DNA from: Haloarchaeobius amylolyticus
Lineage (GTDB): Archaea > Halobacteriota > Halobacteria > Halobacteriales > Natrialbaceae
Length of the DNA stretch: 64,000 nucleotides
Direction: 5' to 3'
Assembly (NCBI RefSeq): GCF_026616195.1
Contig: NZ_JANHDH010000004.1
Location: forward strand, 1-64,000
Shown piece after piece: positions 32,474-41,524 of this stretch. The position numbers and the translations under genes are program-made. The stretch's first letter is position 1; the number at the start of each line of letters is the position of its first letter. The notes under the pieces were generated by a model. That model searched no databases and was not told the origin of the DNA. It worked only from the letters and a program-made list of their open reading frames with translations.

Positions 32474-32952
32474 GGGTCAACAGATGGGTGGCGGCTGGCA
32501 TCGCAGGAAGTATCGGTATCTTCGTTGCAAATCTCGTCAGTCAGGTCCTGTTCTTCCAGCTAGGCGAGGAAATACTATTCCATTCCGACCAGCAGAGTGA
32601 CAAACTGATCGCCGTCATGACGCAGATGGAACCGCTGCCAGTGATGGAAACGAATCCGGCGGTGTACATGACCATCTCGTTGTTCATCGGTGCACTTCAC
32701 GGCGGTATTTTCGCGTACATTCGCGATTCGCTTCCGGAGAACACCATCAAGAGCGGACTGGCTTATGGCGGGATCCTCTGGGCGCTGATGGCCCTCTACT
32801 TCGAGTTTCATGCACCCTTCAACATGTTCGGTGAACCTCTCCCACTTCTGGGACTGGAACTGTTCTTCTGGGTCATCGTCGTTAGCGTGGAGGGTGTGAT
32901 TATCAGTACACTCCATAATCGCTTTGGCAATTCGGGGATGCTCGACCGATGA
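32470..32952 (+). CDS. Membrane protein of the HXXEE operon
   Basis: This is a 160-residue protein. Transmembrane segments lie at about 6-27, 66-85, 97-115 and 124-147, with an extracytoplasmic-looking stretch in between (EILFHSDQQSDKLIAVMTQM). Its start overlaps the HXXEE stop by 4 bp and its stop overlaps the next ATG by 4 bp, so all three are translated together. It has weak resemblance to the membrane protein at 30297 in layout only. Function unknown. Confidence 0.75.
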   Translation: MRVNRWVAAGIAGSIGIFVANLVSQVLFFQLGEEILFHSDQQSDKLIAVMTQMEPLPVMETNPAVYMTISLFIGALHGGIFAYIRDSLPENTIKSGLAYGGILWALMALYFEFHAPFNMFGEPLPLLGLELFFWVIVVSVEGVIISTLHNRFGNSGMLDR

Positions 32953-33092
32953 GAGTCGAACTGGACCTGGCGTACCGGATCGGAGGCGACAGTGAGTGTG
33001 AACATACGAAACTGTCATACCTCGGTCAGATGGGCCTGACAGAGATGTATAAGTGCAACCGTTGTAGTGGCGTCCTTACGACCCGTGGATAG
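32949..33092 (+). CDS. 47-residue zinc-binding protein, third gene of the HXXEE operon
   Basis: The ATG overlaps the previous stop (ATGA). The product starts MRVELDLAYRIGGDS and has CEH (residues 17-19) and CNRC (36-39), a plausible CHC2 zinc site. A normal-looking end before the stop and the coupling support a real gene. The function may be as an adaptor for the membrane proteins. Confidence 0.6.
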   Translation: MRVELDLAYRIGGDSECEHTKLSYLGQMGLTEMYKCNRCSGVLTTRG

Positions 33093-33216
33093 CAACGGAA
33101 ATCAGCTGAAGAAAGTGATGATACGCATGTCGAAACATCCGATGACTATCAGTGAGAGAGACACCGTAGCGACGGTAAAACGTGATACAATAAAACGCCA
33201 AGAGGGTTAATGTTAG

Positions 33217-33921
33217 ATGTCGAATGAGATAGACAATATGAACTTCGTTGATCTGAGTCACACGTTCGAGGATGGGATGCCCGGGTTCCGTCACGAGAAC
33301 GATGACGGGACGCACACGGAGTATACTGCGGAAGTGTCTCCGTTCTTCTCCCACGAGGAGTCACGAGAGAAGTACGACGGCAAAGCCGCGTTCGAGGTCA
33401 CCGAAATGCAGTTCCAGACCTCTATCGGGACGTACCTCGATTCACCGTACCATCGGCATCCGGAAGGGCGCGACATCGGTGAACTGGAAATAGGCGAACT
33501 GATACACCCAGGAACGGTGGTCGATGCCCGAGAACTTGATAGCGACAAGGAACTAACCATCGACGCACTTCCCAGCGAAGCCGACCTCGCAGGGACCGCC
33601 GTCCTGTTCAATTTTGGATGGGACAAATACTGGGGCTCAGAGCAGTACCGATCCTACCCATACATCTCTGAGGCCGTCATTGAGAGACTGATTGACGCAG
33701 ACGTTTCTCTGGTCGGAGTGGACACGTTGAACGCCGACGACCACCATAATCCCGCCCGCCCGGCTCACACCCGTCTCCTCAAAGAGGAAATCTTCATCGT
33801 CGAGAATCTCCGCAACCTTGATTCTCTTGTCGGTGAGTCATTCCGATTCTTCGCTGTGCCGATCAAAGCCAAAGACACTGCTGCAATGCCCATTCGTGCG
33901 TTTGCCGAAGTCGATCAGTGA
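33217..33921 (+). CDS. Cyclase family protein (kynurenine-formamidase-like)
   Basis: This 234-residue protein could start 21 bp later, at MNFVDLSHTF. The family fold is clear: VDLSHTFEDGMPGF at the beginning, the central signature read here as TSIGTYLDSPYHRHP, and VGVDTLNADDHH followed by HTRLL. In the canonical signature HxGTHxDxPxH two His ligands are replaced (Ser and Tyr), while Asp, Pro and the last His remain. This is seen in one subgroup of the family, so it may still act as a metal-dependent amidohydrolase. No biosynthetic partner genes are adjacent. Substrate unknown. Confidence 0.8.
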   Translation: MSNEIDNMNFVDLSHTFEDGMPGFRHENDDGTHTEYTAEVSPFFSHEESREKYDGKAAFEVTEMQFQTSIGTYLDSPYHRHPEGRDIGELEIGELIHPGTVVDARELDSDKELTIDALPSEADLAGTAVLFNFGWDKYWGSEQYRSYPYISEAVIERLIDADVSLVGVDTLNADDHHNPARPAHTRLLKEEIFIVENLRNLDSLVGESFRFFAVPIKAKDTAAMPIRAFAEVDQ

Positions 33922-34117
33922 GGCAAGAAGACGGTATTCGCAATGTGTGGCAGGATCTAAGGTCTGTATCTCGCACGACATCTCTATTAGTTTCTAAGGA
34001 TTTCAACAGAGGCTCATAAATCAAAGTTAGTAGTCGAATACAGGACCGTGCTAGCTTATTTATTCTCAAAGATTTTGACGCAACCTTCACATTGCTAATT
34101 CCTAACAAAGCGTGCTA

Positions 34118-35054
34118 ATGACTTTACGACCAGACGAGATATTAGGTGAAAATGACGACCTACATTCCTTCGTATCTTCGAGCGTTGAGCCAAATACGCA
34201 CGGGTACTCACTCTGGGGTTGACCAGAAGACGGATGACGTGGAGGCCGTCAGTTGCCCCAATATCGAGGCGTTAGAGTTTGAACAGCAGGAGACGGTCAA
34301 TCTCTGGGTCAATAAGCAGGCCTACCACGGGAAGCAAGTGGTTACAAGCGATAGACAAACTCGTGTCGACAAAACGGTTGATCATCCGGAACGTCACTGG
34401 TGGATCATCGCCCACGGTCTATTAGAAAACACCGACCCCCCTCTCCGGGACCACGCAGATATCTTTGATTTTCTGATTGCTCTCAACCTAAGCACAGAGG
34501 ATCCAGTATTCTTCTCCCAGAACCCCGGTCAAGTGACTGGAGGCGCATATTCTTACAATAGAGGAGCACTAGACTACCGAGACGACCTCTCGCCAGGAAA
34601 CATCGCTACGGCATTACTCGGGTTGAACGAGATACCAGATAAAATCAAGATTACGGGCGACGTGATATCGGTCTACGAAGACGTGAGAGAATACAGGTCA
34701 AAGCAAATTGAGACAGATGCCGAGATGGATCTTCGTGTTGCCCTCCACATGTACGACGACGCACTATCCTCTGATATTTGGACAGCTATGACAAATTTGT
34801 ATTTCGTCTGTGAGAACCTACTCTCCTCTGGGAGACGTGGCGATAAAGATCAGCGCATCGCGGACAGCACAATCCTGAGCGTGGATGACGCTGAGGCTTG
34901 GCGTGAAATGGTGAACAGAATCAAGCATCCCGACAAGGGAGAGAAAATTGAGGGACTACTTAACCAAGACGATCTGGAGGTTCCCACTTTGAGAAGAATG
35001 AGAACCGCTACAAATACCGTTCTTAAGGAATCCATGAACGAGACTACTACATAG
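34118..35054 (+). pseudogene. Unknown protein with a probable one-base frameshift, HEPN-like C-terminus
   Basis: The best beginning is the ATG at 34118 (MTLRPDEILGENDDL), whose frame stops at about 34221. Deleting one G from the GGGG at 34215-34218 joins it as SLWVDQK to the long downstream frame. That frame is otherwise open only from a GTG at 34146 with an un-acidic start. The joined protein has about 310 residues. The C-terminal helices contain REMVNRIKHPDKG, reminiscent of HEPN/Abi-type motifs but not decisive. Composition is AT-rich. It is either inactivated or an assembly error. Confidence 0.55.
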
Positions 35055-35175
35055 ATGCTATTTTCGATGGAACAACAGGACGGACATTGTCATCACTCCG
35101 TATCTCAATGCTAAAGGCTTGGAGGTGGTTTGGATTTTCGTCTGTCATAAGCGGACGATCTTCTTCATTTGACAT
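35047..35175 (-). pseudogene. 3' remnant of a gene cut by the TnpB right end, PIN-like tail
   Basis: The frame reads EEDRPLMTDENPNHLQAFSI, then ends VVPSKIASM at a stop. Its first codons lie in the TGACATC terminus of the element, so the gene's beginning was removed. The DRPLMTDEN motif resembles the end of VapC-type PIN domains. No matching 5' part is visible beyond the element's other side. Confidence 0.45.
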
Positions 35176-35408
35176 CCTCCCAGTCCAAGCGACTGGGATT
35201 CCCCAAAGGGGAGTTTGAAGTTGCACGTTTCCTCGGACCACAGGTACGCTTTCGCGTGGGCCGTCGTTGGTTGCCACCGAATTGTGACCGACGGTGTGCG
35301 TTCCAGTGCGTACAGCCGTGTCAATACGGCCTTCCTCTCTGCATCCAGCAGACAATTGAGGCGGGGTTTTCAGCCCGCGAGGTAGCACGAATTTCGTCAG
35401 CTGAACTG
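35170..35408 (-). mobile_element. Right end and putative guide-RNA region of the TnpB element
   Basis: This is a 239-bp gene-free stretch after the tnpB stop. On the element strand it ends with hairpins (CCCC-TTTGG-GGAA type, then CCAGTCGCTTGGACTGG) and GGAGGATGTCA, the same terminus as two other elements here. This length suits the family's guide-RNA scaffold. The 20 or so bases left of 35170 would be the guide. Confidence 0.6.
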
Positions 35409-36461
35409 TTACGTCGTGCATGGTTCTCCCTTTCTGCTCGCAATGTTCTCTGCGGCGTTCAAATCGGCGTGCCGACCACGACCACAGTTTGGACAGGAGA
35501 AATGGTCAGCGGACCGATTCCCAGTAGCTCCACACGCCGAACATCGTTGGCTGGTATACGATGGATCAACTTTCTCGACAGGGATTCCCTCCACTGCGGC
35601 TTTGTAGATGATGAACCGCTGGAGTTGGCCGAAGGGCCACGAATGAACTCCGGGCCACGGACACCGTTCTTGGATTCCGTCTAGGTTCTCAATTCGGAGT
35701 ACTGGATCTTCGAATTGAGCCGTGAACTCAACGAGGCGTCGAGAGAGCGTGTGGTTCAAAGTCGTCATCCGACGATGTTCTTTCTTACCTACACGGTTGA
35801 GTGCGCGAAGCGCACCCGCTTCCTGCAGCGACTCGCGTAGGGAACGATACTTACGTCGAAGATATTTCGCCTCGCGACCAGAGACAAGGAGAGATTCATC
35901 CTCTGTGGGGGCGACAGCAGCGAGAATATGCCGCTCGCCGATATCGACCCCAACAGGAGTTTTCCCCTCCAATGGCTTCTCCTGAGTGACAGTGAATGAA
36001 CAGTACCACTCGCTACCCCGGCGGTAGACCTGAAGAAGTGATTTCTTTAGTTCACCGGCTAGTAGCTGCTGGAGGACATCTTCGATTTCGTCATAGACAG
36101 CGATCGGCGTGTACCACCACCGCGAGATACACGGGAAACCGATTACGACGGTCCCATTCTCAGTCTGGTCAACTTCCCAGTTTTGGTTGTTAATCCCAAA
36201 TGGAATGCTATTGTTGTACTGGACAGCACCATCCTTCGAATACTCCGATTTCGCTTCGCGGATCGCCTGAGACTGGATTACTGCATACAGACCATTCTCG
36301 ATGCCAGCCGAAGTGATCGACTGTACCAACTCACCGCTTTCCCAGCCATCAATCAGCCACTGCTTGGTTTCTGCATAGAGGTGACTGGCTCGCTGCCATC
36401 CCCGGCGGCGGGCCCACGAAGGATTGTGAAATTTCGTCGTGATAGTCGATGTCGTCATCAA
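35409..36461 (-). CDS. tnpB: TnpB, compact type
   Basis: This is a 350-residue protein, shorter than the other four here. Its RuvC acids are all in place: Asp173 (GVDIGERH), Glu258 (RIENLDGI) and Asp333 ([10 protein letters not shown]). The zinc ribbon is C307, C310, C323 and C326. It appears complete and active. It belongs to a different subgroup from the other TnpBs, showing that several IS1341-type lineages have entered this replicon. Its right end cut a PIN-like gene. No transposase gene accompanies it. Confidence 0.92.
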   Translation of the reverse strand: MMTTSTITTKFHNPSWARRRGWQRASHLYAETKQWLIDGWESGELVQSITSAGIENGLYAVIQSQAIREAKSEYSKDGAVQYNNSIPFGINNQNWEVDQTENGTVVIGFPCISRWWYTPIAVYDEIEDVLQQLLAGELKKSLLQVYRRGSEWYCSFTVTQEKPLEGKTPVGVDIGERHILAAVAPTEDESLLVSGREAKYLRRKYRSLRESLQEAGALRALNRVGKKEHRRMTTLNHTLSRRLVEFTAQFEDPVLRIENLDGIQERCPWPGVHSWPFGQLQRFIIYKAAVEGIPVEKVDPSYTSQRCSACGATGNRSADHFSCPNCGRGRHADLNAAENIASRKGEPCTT

Positions 36462-36614
36462 ATCACTTCCTCCAGATGCGGTAGACCACTGATGTTTGAC
36501 TCTTTCAGATGTGACCTCTGGTGGTACGGGGCCGCATAGAGCGAAATCATATATAAACCTGTGTTCAGGAAGGTCAGTAGAGGATTGGGGCCCCTGAAAG
36601 CTCCAACTACTCCG

Positions 36615-37721
36615 TCACGTTTCGATACGTGGAGCAAACATCCGGGTCATCAACCCTGCACCATCATTGAGGTCGTACGAGAGAACGATGGGGAACTCAC
36701 TCCCAAACTCCATCGTCACACAGGCTCCCCTCGGAATAGTTCGCACAATCCGTTTCATGTAGTCGAGGCTGAACAGCGACGACGCATCGGCGAACCTGAC
36801 CTGGTCGAGTTCCTCTTCATCAAGCTGGAAGTCGACAGCGTCAGTATCGCCTTCTGCTTCGATTGTGAGGACCTCATTGTCGGCATCCATCCGGAATCCG
36901 ACGTGGTCGGCAACGAGGTCAGCGGCTTTGACCCCTTGCTGAAGGACGTCGCGGTCGAGCGTAGCGCTCGCTGGGAGTTTCAGCTCAGGGAGCTTCGGCT
37001 CTGCTCTGATGGTCGCTGGATCGAGGCAAGCCATTCGGAACTCGATGCCGTCGACGAAAACAACCAGCTTGCGTGTCTCTCTATCGAGACTGAACTGGAC
37101 CAGATCGTCTTTCTTTGCGAGGTTCACGGGATCAGCGAAGCGGTCCAAGTCAAGACCAAGGACACCCGGACTAGCATCGTACGACTCGAATGCTGAGGCA
37201 TTCAGAGTGAGATCGTCCATCGCGACGTTGGCGGGATCGACTGCACGGACGCGAATTCCGGATTCGTCGATCTTGAATCGGGCTTCGTCGACGTTCGCCC
37301 GAAGTGCTTTGAGGATAGCCTTTAGAGGACTTGCCTGGATGGTTGCTCGGAACGTCGACGGTGGCTCTGAAGCAATCTCATCCGTTGCTTCCTCCCCATC
37401 AGTATCGACATCTGCTTTTGATTCTGCCTCTGTCTTGGGTTCGAGCTCTCGGGCTTGCTCCAGCCAGTCTACAGCCTGTTCCACGCTGACGTTTGCAAAC
37501 TCCGCGATTGTCTCGGAGTCAGCGGCTTCGAGAGCCTCGATCGTTTTGATTCCCTGTTCGCGCAGACGGGTCGCTTGTTCCGTGTCGAGACCAGAGATGT
37601 CGACGAAATCTGCTAGTTGTTCGGAGGGTTCCGCGACAGTCTCTGGCTGTGCGGACGCATCTGAACGGCTGTTTTCAGTCTGTTCTTCGTCAGAACGGTC
37701 TGTGGATGTTTCTATACTCAT
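36615..37721 (-). CDS. PCNA sliding clamp fused to an N-terminal helix-hairpin-helix domain
   Basis: This is a 368-residue protein. Residues 1-37 are a disordered acidic leader. Residues about 38-93 form an HhH module (VDISGLDTEQATRLREQGIK, then FANVSVEQAVDWLEQARELE). A Glu/Asp linker leads to a full-length PCNA of about 247 residues (122-368): FRATIQASPLKAILKALRAN, VDPANVAMDDL, GLDLDRFADPVNLAKKDD and the end MTRMFAPRIE. PCNA forms a ring on DNA and tethers polymerases and nucleases. Chromosomal haloarchaeal PCNA lacks this extension, so this is probably a plasmid- or virus-borne paralogue with extra DNA or protein binding. The gene stands alone. Confidence 0.9.
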   Translation of the reverse strand: MSIETSTDRSDEEQTENSRSDASAQPETVAEPSEQLADFVDISGLDTEQATRLREQGIKTIEALEAADSETIAEFANVSVEQAVDWLEQARELEPKTEAESKADVDTDGEEATDEIASEPPSTFRATIQASPLKAILKALRANVDEARFKIDESGIRVRAVDPANVAMDDLTLNASAFESYDASPGVLGLDLDRFADPVNLAKKDDLVQFSLDRETRKLVVFVDGIEFRMACLDPATIRAEPKLPELKLPASATLDRDVLQQGVKAADLVADHVGFRMDADNEVLTIEAEGDTDAVDFQLDEEELDQVRFADASSLFSLDYMKRIVRTIPRGACVTMEFGSEFPIVLSYDLNDGAGLMTRMFAPRIET

Positions 37722-37926
37722 AGCGTTCTATGGTGCGATAGAGCGAAAGCACGAGTCCGACGGGCAATCGTTGAGTCAACTCGCCTTCCCCTCAGTCTCT
37801 TGAGGGAAGATAAATCTCGACTCGGGAATGCTAGCCGAGATATGGCACAGGACGCAGCAAAACCAGCAATCTGGTATTACTGGCTTCAGACAGTAGTCGC
37901 GTTGAGCTACAGAATCCTTGGTTCAC

Positions 37927-38877
37927 TTACGAGACACCGTACTGCTCTTTGAGGGCAGTAAATTCTGATTCACTCGGGAGGACCACTGGGAGGTCGTCAG
38001 CAACCCCGAACTCTCCGTGAAGGGGTCGGTACATCGCGGCCACTGCGGTCTCCAAGTCGTACCACGTTGCCGTGTCTGTGAGGGTATCTTGGTCGATGTC
38101 CAGCTTCTCGATCAACAGCATCGAGTAACTGACGCGGCGAGAGCCACTATCGAGGACGAGGGTGTGACACACCACCTCCGATGGTGTGAGATCCTCGTCG
38201 GGGGCGTACCAGAATGCGGGTTCGCCAGCGAGGAAGAACTGCAGGCCGTACTCCTGGAATCGTGCGAGTCCAGTCACCCGCCAGTCAGCGGCCGACTCTA
38301 GTGCGGACGTATCCTCCGACGTTTGGACGCGAATGAGCGTCCGCTTCGGGTCGCACCATTCGACAGTCGCACTCGGAGCGAGTTCTCGAGCCCGGGAGCG
38401 ATGTTCATGGGTAACGACTTCTCGTGCGAACGTTAGCAGTGGTGAGAGGTCTTCAACCAACGCATATTCGGGCCCAAATGGCGACAGCATCGCTCGGTGC
38501 TTGAGCGGTGACAACGCGTTGTAGACGCCCTGCCGGGTGATGTCAAGTCGATCTGCGATCTCAGTCACCCGGCGTGGTTCATCCAGAAACCAGCACACCT
38601 GTAGCGTAGCTGGCGAAAGGATCTCAATCCAGTCGACGTGGCCGAGCTTCGAACGGAGGTTTCGATACGACTCAACGACTGGATGGTTAGTCACTCGGAC
38701 GAGACGTCGGTTCTTCGAACCACGGGTTTCGGTGAGCAAGCCGTCCTCGAGCAACTCATCGAGGACGTGGTAGATATGACCCTGAGAATATTCGGTTTCA
38801 GTCGCGAGTTCATCTGGCGTTGACTCACGGCCAGCGCTAAGCTCGTCTAGCAGTGCAAGGCCGGCCTTCGTCAGCAT
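37927..38877 (-). CDS. Transcription regulator with two winged-helix domains
   Basis: This is a 316-residue protein if started at MLTKAGLALLDEL. The open frame runs 109 codons further upstream, but that part is Arg/Ser-rich and antisense to other sequence. Winged helix 1 spans about 1-75 (STPDELATETEYSQGHIYHV and LEDGLLTETRG). Winged helix 2 spans about 95-150 (LDEPRRVTEIADRLDITRQG, VYNALSPLKHR). The C-terminal 150 residues are a probable effector domain with an EYGLQFFLAGEPAFWY strand pair. It is a haloarchaeal MarR/ArsR-like regulator type. Target unknown; the small zinc protein and TFB lie upstream on the same strand. Confidence 0.75.
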   Translation of the reverse strand: MLTKAGLALLDELSAGRESTPDELATETEYSQGHIYHVLDELLEDGLLTETRGSKNRRLVRVTNHPVVESYRNLRSKLGHVDWIEILSPATLQVCWFLDEPRRVTEIADRLDITRQGVYNALSPLKHRAMLSPFGPEYALVEDLSPLLTFAREVVTHEHRSRARELAPSATVEWCDPKRTLIRVQTSEDTSALESAADWRVTGLARFQEYGLQFFLAGEPAFWYAPDEDLTPSEVVCHTLVLDSGSRRVSYSMLLIEKLDIDQDTLTDTATWYDLETAVAAMYRPLHGEFGVADDLPVVLPSESEFTALKEQYGVS

Positions 38878-38974
38878 TTCTGTAAATAATAGAATCAGTT
38901 CGTATAAATGTGTTTTTGGGTTTCTGTTTACAGACTGCCTGTGTAACGTCTGCCCACCTGCGGACGAAGTCCTG

Positions 38975-39217
38975 CTACATCGAAACCGGTGGAAGCCAGT
39001 CACAGGACGGACAGAACGCTTCGTATACAGCCAGTGTTTCGTCGAACTCCCAACTCCCATCGTCACGGAAGAGTACGCCTGCTCGAACGATGGCGTGAAC
39101 CGCCCCGTGACCACAGTTAGGGCATTCGTCACCAGGAGCCCATCCCGCCCGCTCGAAATCAATCGTCCACTCCGCGTCAGTGACCGGCGGCGACGACCGT
39201 TCACCGCAAGAAGTCAT
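38975..39217 (-). CDS. Small zinc-binding protein coupled to the TFB gene
   Basis: This is an 80-residue protein starting at MTSCGERSSPPV. The ATG overlaps the TFB stop (ATGA), which selects this start over one 20 codons upstream. Two CxxC pairs (ECPNCGHG and FCPSCDW) separated by about 35 residues form a likely zinc ribbon, with acidic surroundings. Such small zinc-ribbon proteins are frequent in haloarchaea. Coupling to a TFB paralogue suggests it may act in the same regulatory event. No family name is certain. Confidence 0.7.
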   Translation of the reverse strand: MTSCGERSSPPVTDAEWTIDFERAGWAPGDECPNCGHGAVHAIVRAGVLFRDDGSWEFDETLAVYEAFCPSCDWLPPVSM

Positions 39218-40204
39218 CCGTGTACCTCCATTCCTGAGTCCGCTGGGTGTTCGAGCATCGATTGGAGTTTCTTCCATTGCTCACGGAGCGTCATAGCGGA
39301 GACACTCGCGAGCTCGGCGAGACTCGTTTGGGTGACGTTCTCGTCAGCCTCACGAGCAGCCTCGTAGATGCAGGCAGCGGCAACGCCGGTTGGTCGACAG
39401 CCGTTCCCGAGACCGACTTCGGACGCTTCTCGGGCCAACTCCAGGGCGCGTTGGCGCACTTCTCGTGAGAGATCGAGGTCCGATGCGAATCGTGGGACAT
39501 ACTGAACGGGAGCCATCGGAACTGCCGGGAGATTCAGTTCGTGATTCAACACGCTGTACGCGTTGCTGACCCGCTCTCTGGAGACAGTCGACACCTCTCC
39601 GACCTCGTCGATTGTCCGAGGGAGTCCCGAACATCGACAGGCTGCATACACGCCGGCAGCCGCCATTGCTTCGATCGAGCGACCACGGATGAGGTCCTCG
39701 TTCGCAGCAGTCCGATAGAGGGCGCATGCCTGCGTACAGATGCTCTCGGGGAGATCAAGTGCACCGACGATCCGCCGGATTTCCGAGAGTCCATGCGCGA
39801 GGTTCTGCTCAGCTTTCCCTTCGAACCGAGCTTGGCGGTCCCATCGCCGAAGCCGGTGCAGTTTCCGACGTTTCGCGGCCGGAAGCTGTTGCCCTCGTGC
39901 ATCCCGATATCGGCCGATCTCTGCAGAGATGCCCCAGTCGTGCCGGGCGTTCGTCACTGGCCCACCAACGCGACGTCGATCTTCGGCGTCGTATGGCGTC
40001 CATTCAGGTCCGTAGTCGATACAGTCCTCGTCGACGACGAGCCCACACTCAGGACAGTACCTCTCAGTACCGTCTCGTCTGAGCTTGACCGCAGAGCACT
40101 CAGGGGCACTGGTCGGTCGTAGAGAGTCGTTCGTGAGTCTCAACACCGTTCCTCTCGGGCTGTTCAGTGTGCTTCGTCGCGACGCTGGTTGAGTCTGTAG
40201 ACAT
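39214..40204 (-). pseudogene. tfb: Transcription initiation factor TFB with a one-base frameshift in the zinc ribbon
   Basis: The ATG at 40204 opens a frame starting MSTDSTSVATKHTE that reads STTDQCP and then stops at TGA. Removing one base of the GGGG run at 40103-40106 (CCCC on the coding strand) restores QCPECSAVKLRRDGTERYC, the TFB zinc ribbon CPEC ... CPEC. The rest is a full TFB: the B-finger/linker region, then two cyclin-like repeats (EIRRIVGALDLPESICTQAC and VPRFASDLDLSREVRQ). TFB recruits RNA polymerase to TATA/TBP, and haloarchaea carry many variant copies. As read, the only open path from upstream gives a 479-residue frame with an implausible antisense N-terminus. Confidence 0.8.
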
Positions 40205-40235
40205 GGTTGATCGAAGGAAGGGCTCTGGGAGCGGA

Positions 40236-40763
40236 TTACTCGGAGTCTGGGCCAGTCAGGTTGGGCGGAAGTTCCGGATTGAATTCGCGGTGGAATGCGC
40301 GGAGAACTTGATTCTGCCACGCTGCGTATTCGCCAGGAGTTGAGGCTTCGAACCGTGTCACACCGAGGTCGTATTTTCGCGCAAACGCTTCGAGATCGAC
40401 TGCTTCGATACTCGTAATCGCGTCTGTCGTGGGATCTGGAGCAGCGGCTGCAGGAAGTGGTCGTTCCACCCACGCATCGAAGCACCCATCCACGGAGCTG
40501 ATCACGAGGACGCCGTCGGTTGCTCCGACGAACAGGCTGGTCGAAATCCGAGCGAGATTTCGGTACAGATCCGACGGAACAACCAGGAGCAGGTTCTCGG
40601 CATCCACTGAGGATAGGTGGCTGTGTCCTCCAGACCGACCGTCGGTTCTCCACCGGTTCTCCGTGTCGAGCCAGCCTCCATGTCGTAACTTGTCGAGTGC
40701 GGCATCGAGGAACGTCTGGCTTCGGTACTGAATGTACCCGACTACGGTCGCATAGAAGCTCAT
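40236..40763 (-). CDS. Haloarchaeal hypothetical protein
   Basis: This is a 175-residue protein if started at MSFYATVVGYIQ, chosen because it opens directly into a regular alpha/beta pattern. It has four beta-rich stretches (YATVVGYIQYR, AENLLLVVPSDLYR, LFVGATDGVLVIS, GCFDAWVE) and a helical end (AAWQNQVLRAFHREF). It lies 32 bp upstream of the TFB start on the same strand and may be cotranscribed with it. No domain recognised. An immunity-like or regulatory role cannot be judged. Confidence 0.6.
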   Translation of the reverse strand: MSFYATVVGYIQYRSQTFLDAALDKLRHGGWLDTENRWRTDGRSGGHSHLSSVDAENLLLVVPSDLYRNLARISTSLFVGATDGVLVISSVDGCFDAWVERPLPAAAAPDPTTDAITSIEAVDLEAFARKYDLGVTRFEASTPGEYAAWQNQVLRAFHREFNPELPPNLTGPDSE

Positions 40764-40850
40764 CGATCCTCCACGGAGAACTCCGGAGTCAGTGGGGCCA
40801 AAGTACACGACCAACACCGATTCATCGAAGATAAAATCCGGATAGAAGGC

Positions 40851-41348
40851 TCAGTAGTGGACATCAGCAGGAACCACCCAGAACTCGTCATCACTGTTGT
40901 GTTCGAGATGCTGTTCGACCGCTGACCGAGAGCGAAGACCGGCGCCGTGTTGGTCGTAGATCCAGACGGACGGCCCGGCAAACTGGCCGAGTCGATAACA
41001 ATCGAACCGAGTAAGATCGACGTCGTCCATCACGGACTTACAATCGAGAGACTCGAGTTTCATTCGCAGCTTGTCGAGTGTCTCACGGAACCACGCTTCT
41101 TGTGCCTCGACGGCGTCTTCGAGGAGTTGTCTCCCCGTCTCTGACTGCAGGGGTAGCGCTGGATCGAGGCCATCGTAGCGGGGATGGTCTCGATACCGAG
41201 CCGTCGATTCATCTAGGGTTTTGTAGTAGTCGAACGCCGTCGACGCTCCGTCACCGATTCCAATCAATCGGTCGAGTGCGTACCGAGCCGTACTAACTGC
41301 CTCTGAGCTATCGACCGCCGGAACGAGAACTCTGATAAGCATGTGCAT
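40851..41348 (-). CDS. Haloarchaeal hypothetical protein
   Basis: This is a 165-residue protein that could start two codons later (MLIRVLVPAV). It combines a beta strand start, a long helical middle (RQLLEDAVEAQEAWFRETLD) and an aromatic acidic tail (FWVVPADVHY). An Arg/Asp/Tyr-rich stretch (RYRDHPRYDGLDP) may be a ligand site. It is upstream of the hypothetical gene at 40236-40763, with an 87-bp gap. No family identified. Confidence 0.6.
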   Translation of the reverse strand: MHMLIRVLVPAVDSSEAVSTARYALDRLIGIGDGASTAFDYYKTLDESTARYRDHPRYDGLDPALPLQSETGRQLLEDAVEAQEAWFRETLDKLRMKLESLDCKSVMDDVDLTRFDCYRLGQFAGPSVWIYDQHGAGLRSRSAVEQHLEHNSDDEFWVVPADVHY

Positions 41349-41524
41349 TTCCTATTCCTCACCCCTTTCGGGGTCGATAAACTCGGGTGTCGAAGACGAA
41401 ATCAATGTACGACAGGGAAAATTGCGAAACAAGGAGGGATATCGAGGATGAACTCCTTCCTGAGTGATCCGCCTTCGAGGAATTGACGGAGGAACGACGA
41501 CGTACCTCTCTGGTAAGATCCACA

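Noticed and set aside
33988-34014. TTTCAACAGAGGC string like an insertion-sequence end, with the similar GGCTCTGTTGAA near 29963
   Set aside because: It resembles an IS terminus, but no transposase or target duplication is nearby, so no element is called.
35177-35421. Minus-strand frame through the right end of the TnpB element
   Set aside because: It lies in the guide-RNA region and has no protein-like composition. Only its last part, beyond the element, is considered a gene remnant.
37842-37952. 36-codon plus-strand frame starting MAQDAAKPAIWYYW
   Set aside because: It overlaps the end of the regulator gene and has no supporting context. The hydrophobic content could be chance.
40205-40653. 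N-terminal extension giving TFB a 479-residue frame
   Set aside because: The added part is antisense to 40236-40763, Arg/Ser-rich and lacks the first zinc-ribbon Cys. A one-base frameshift explains the data better.
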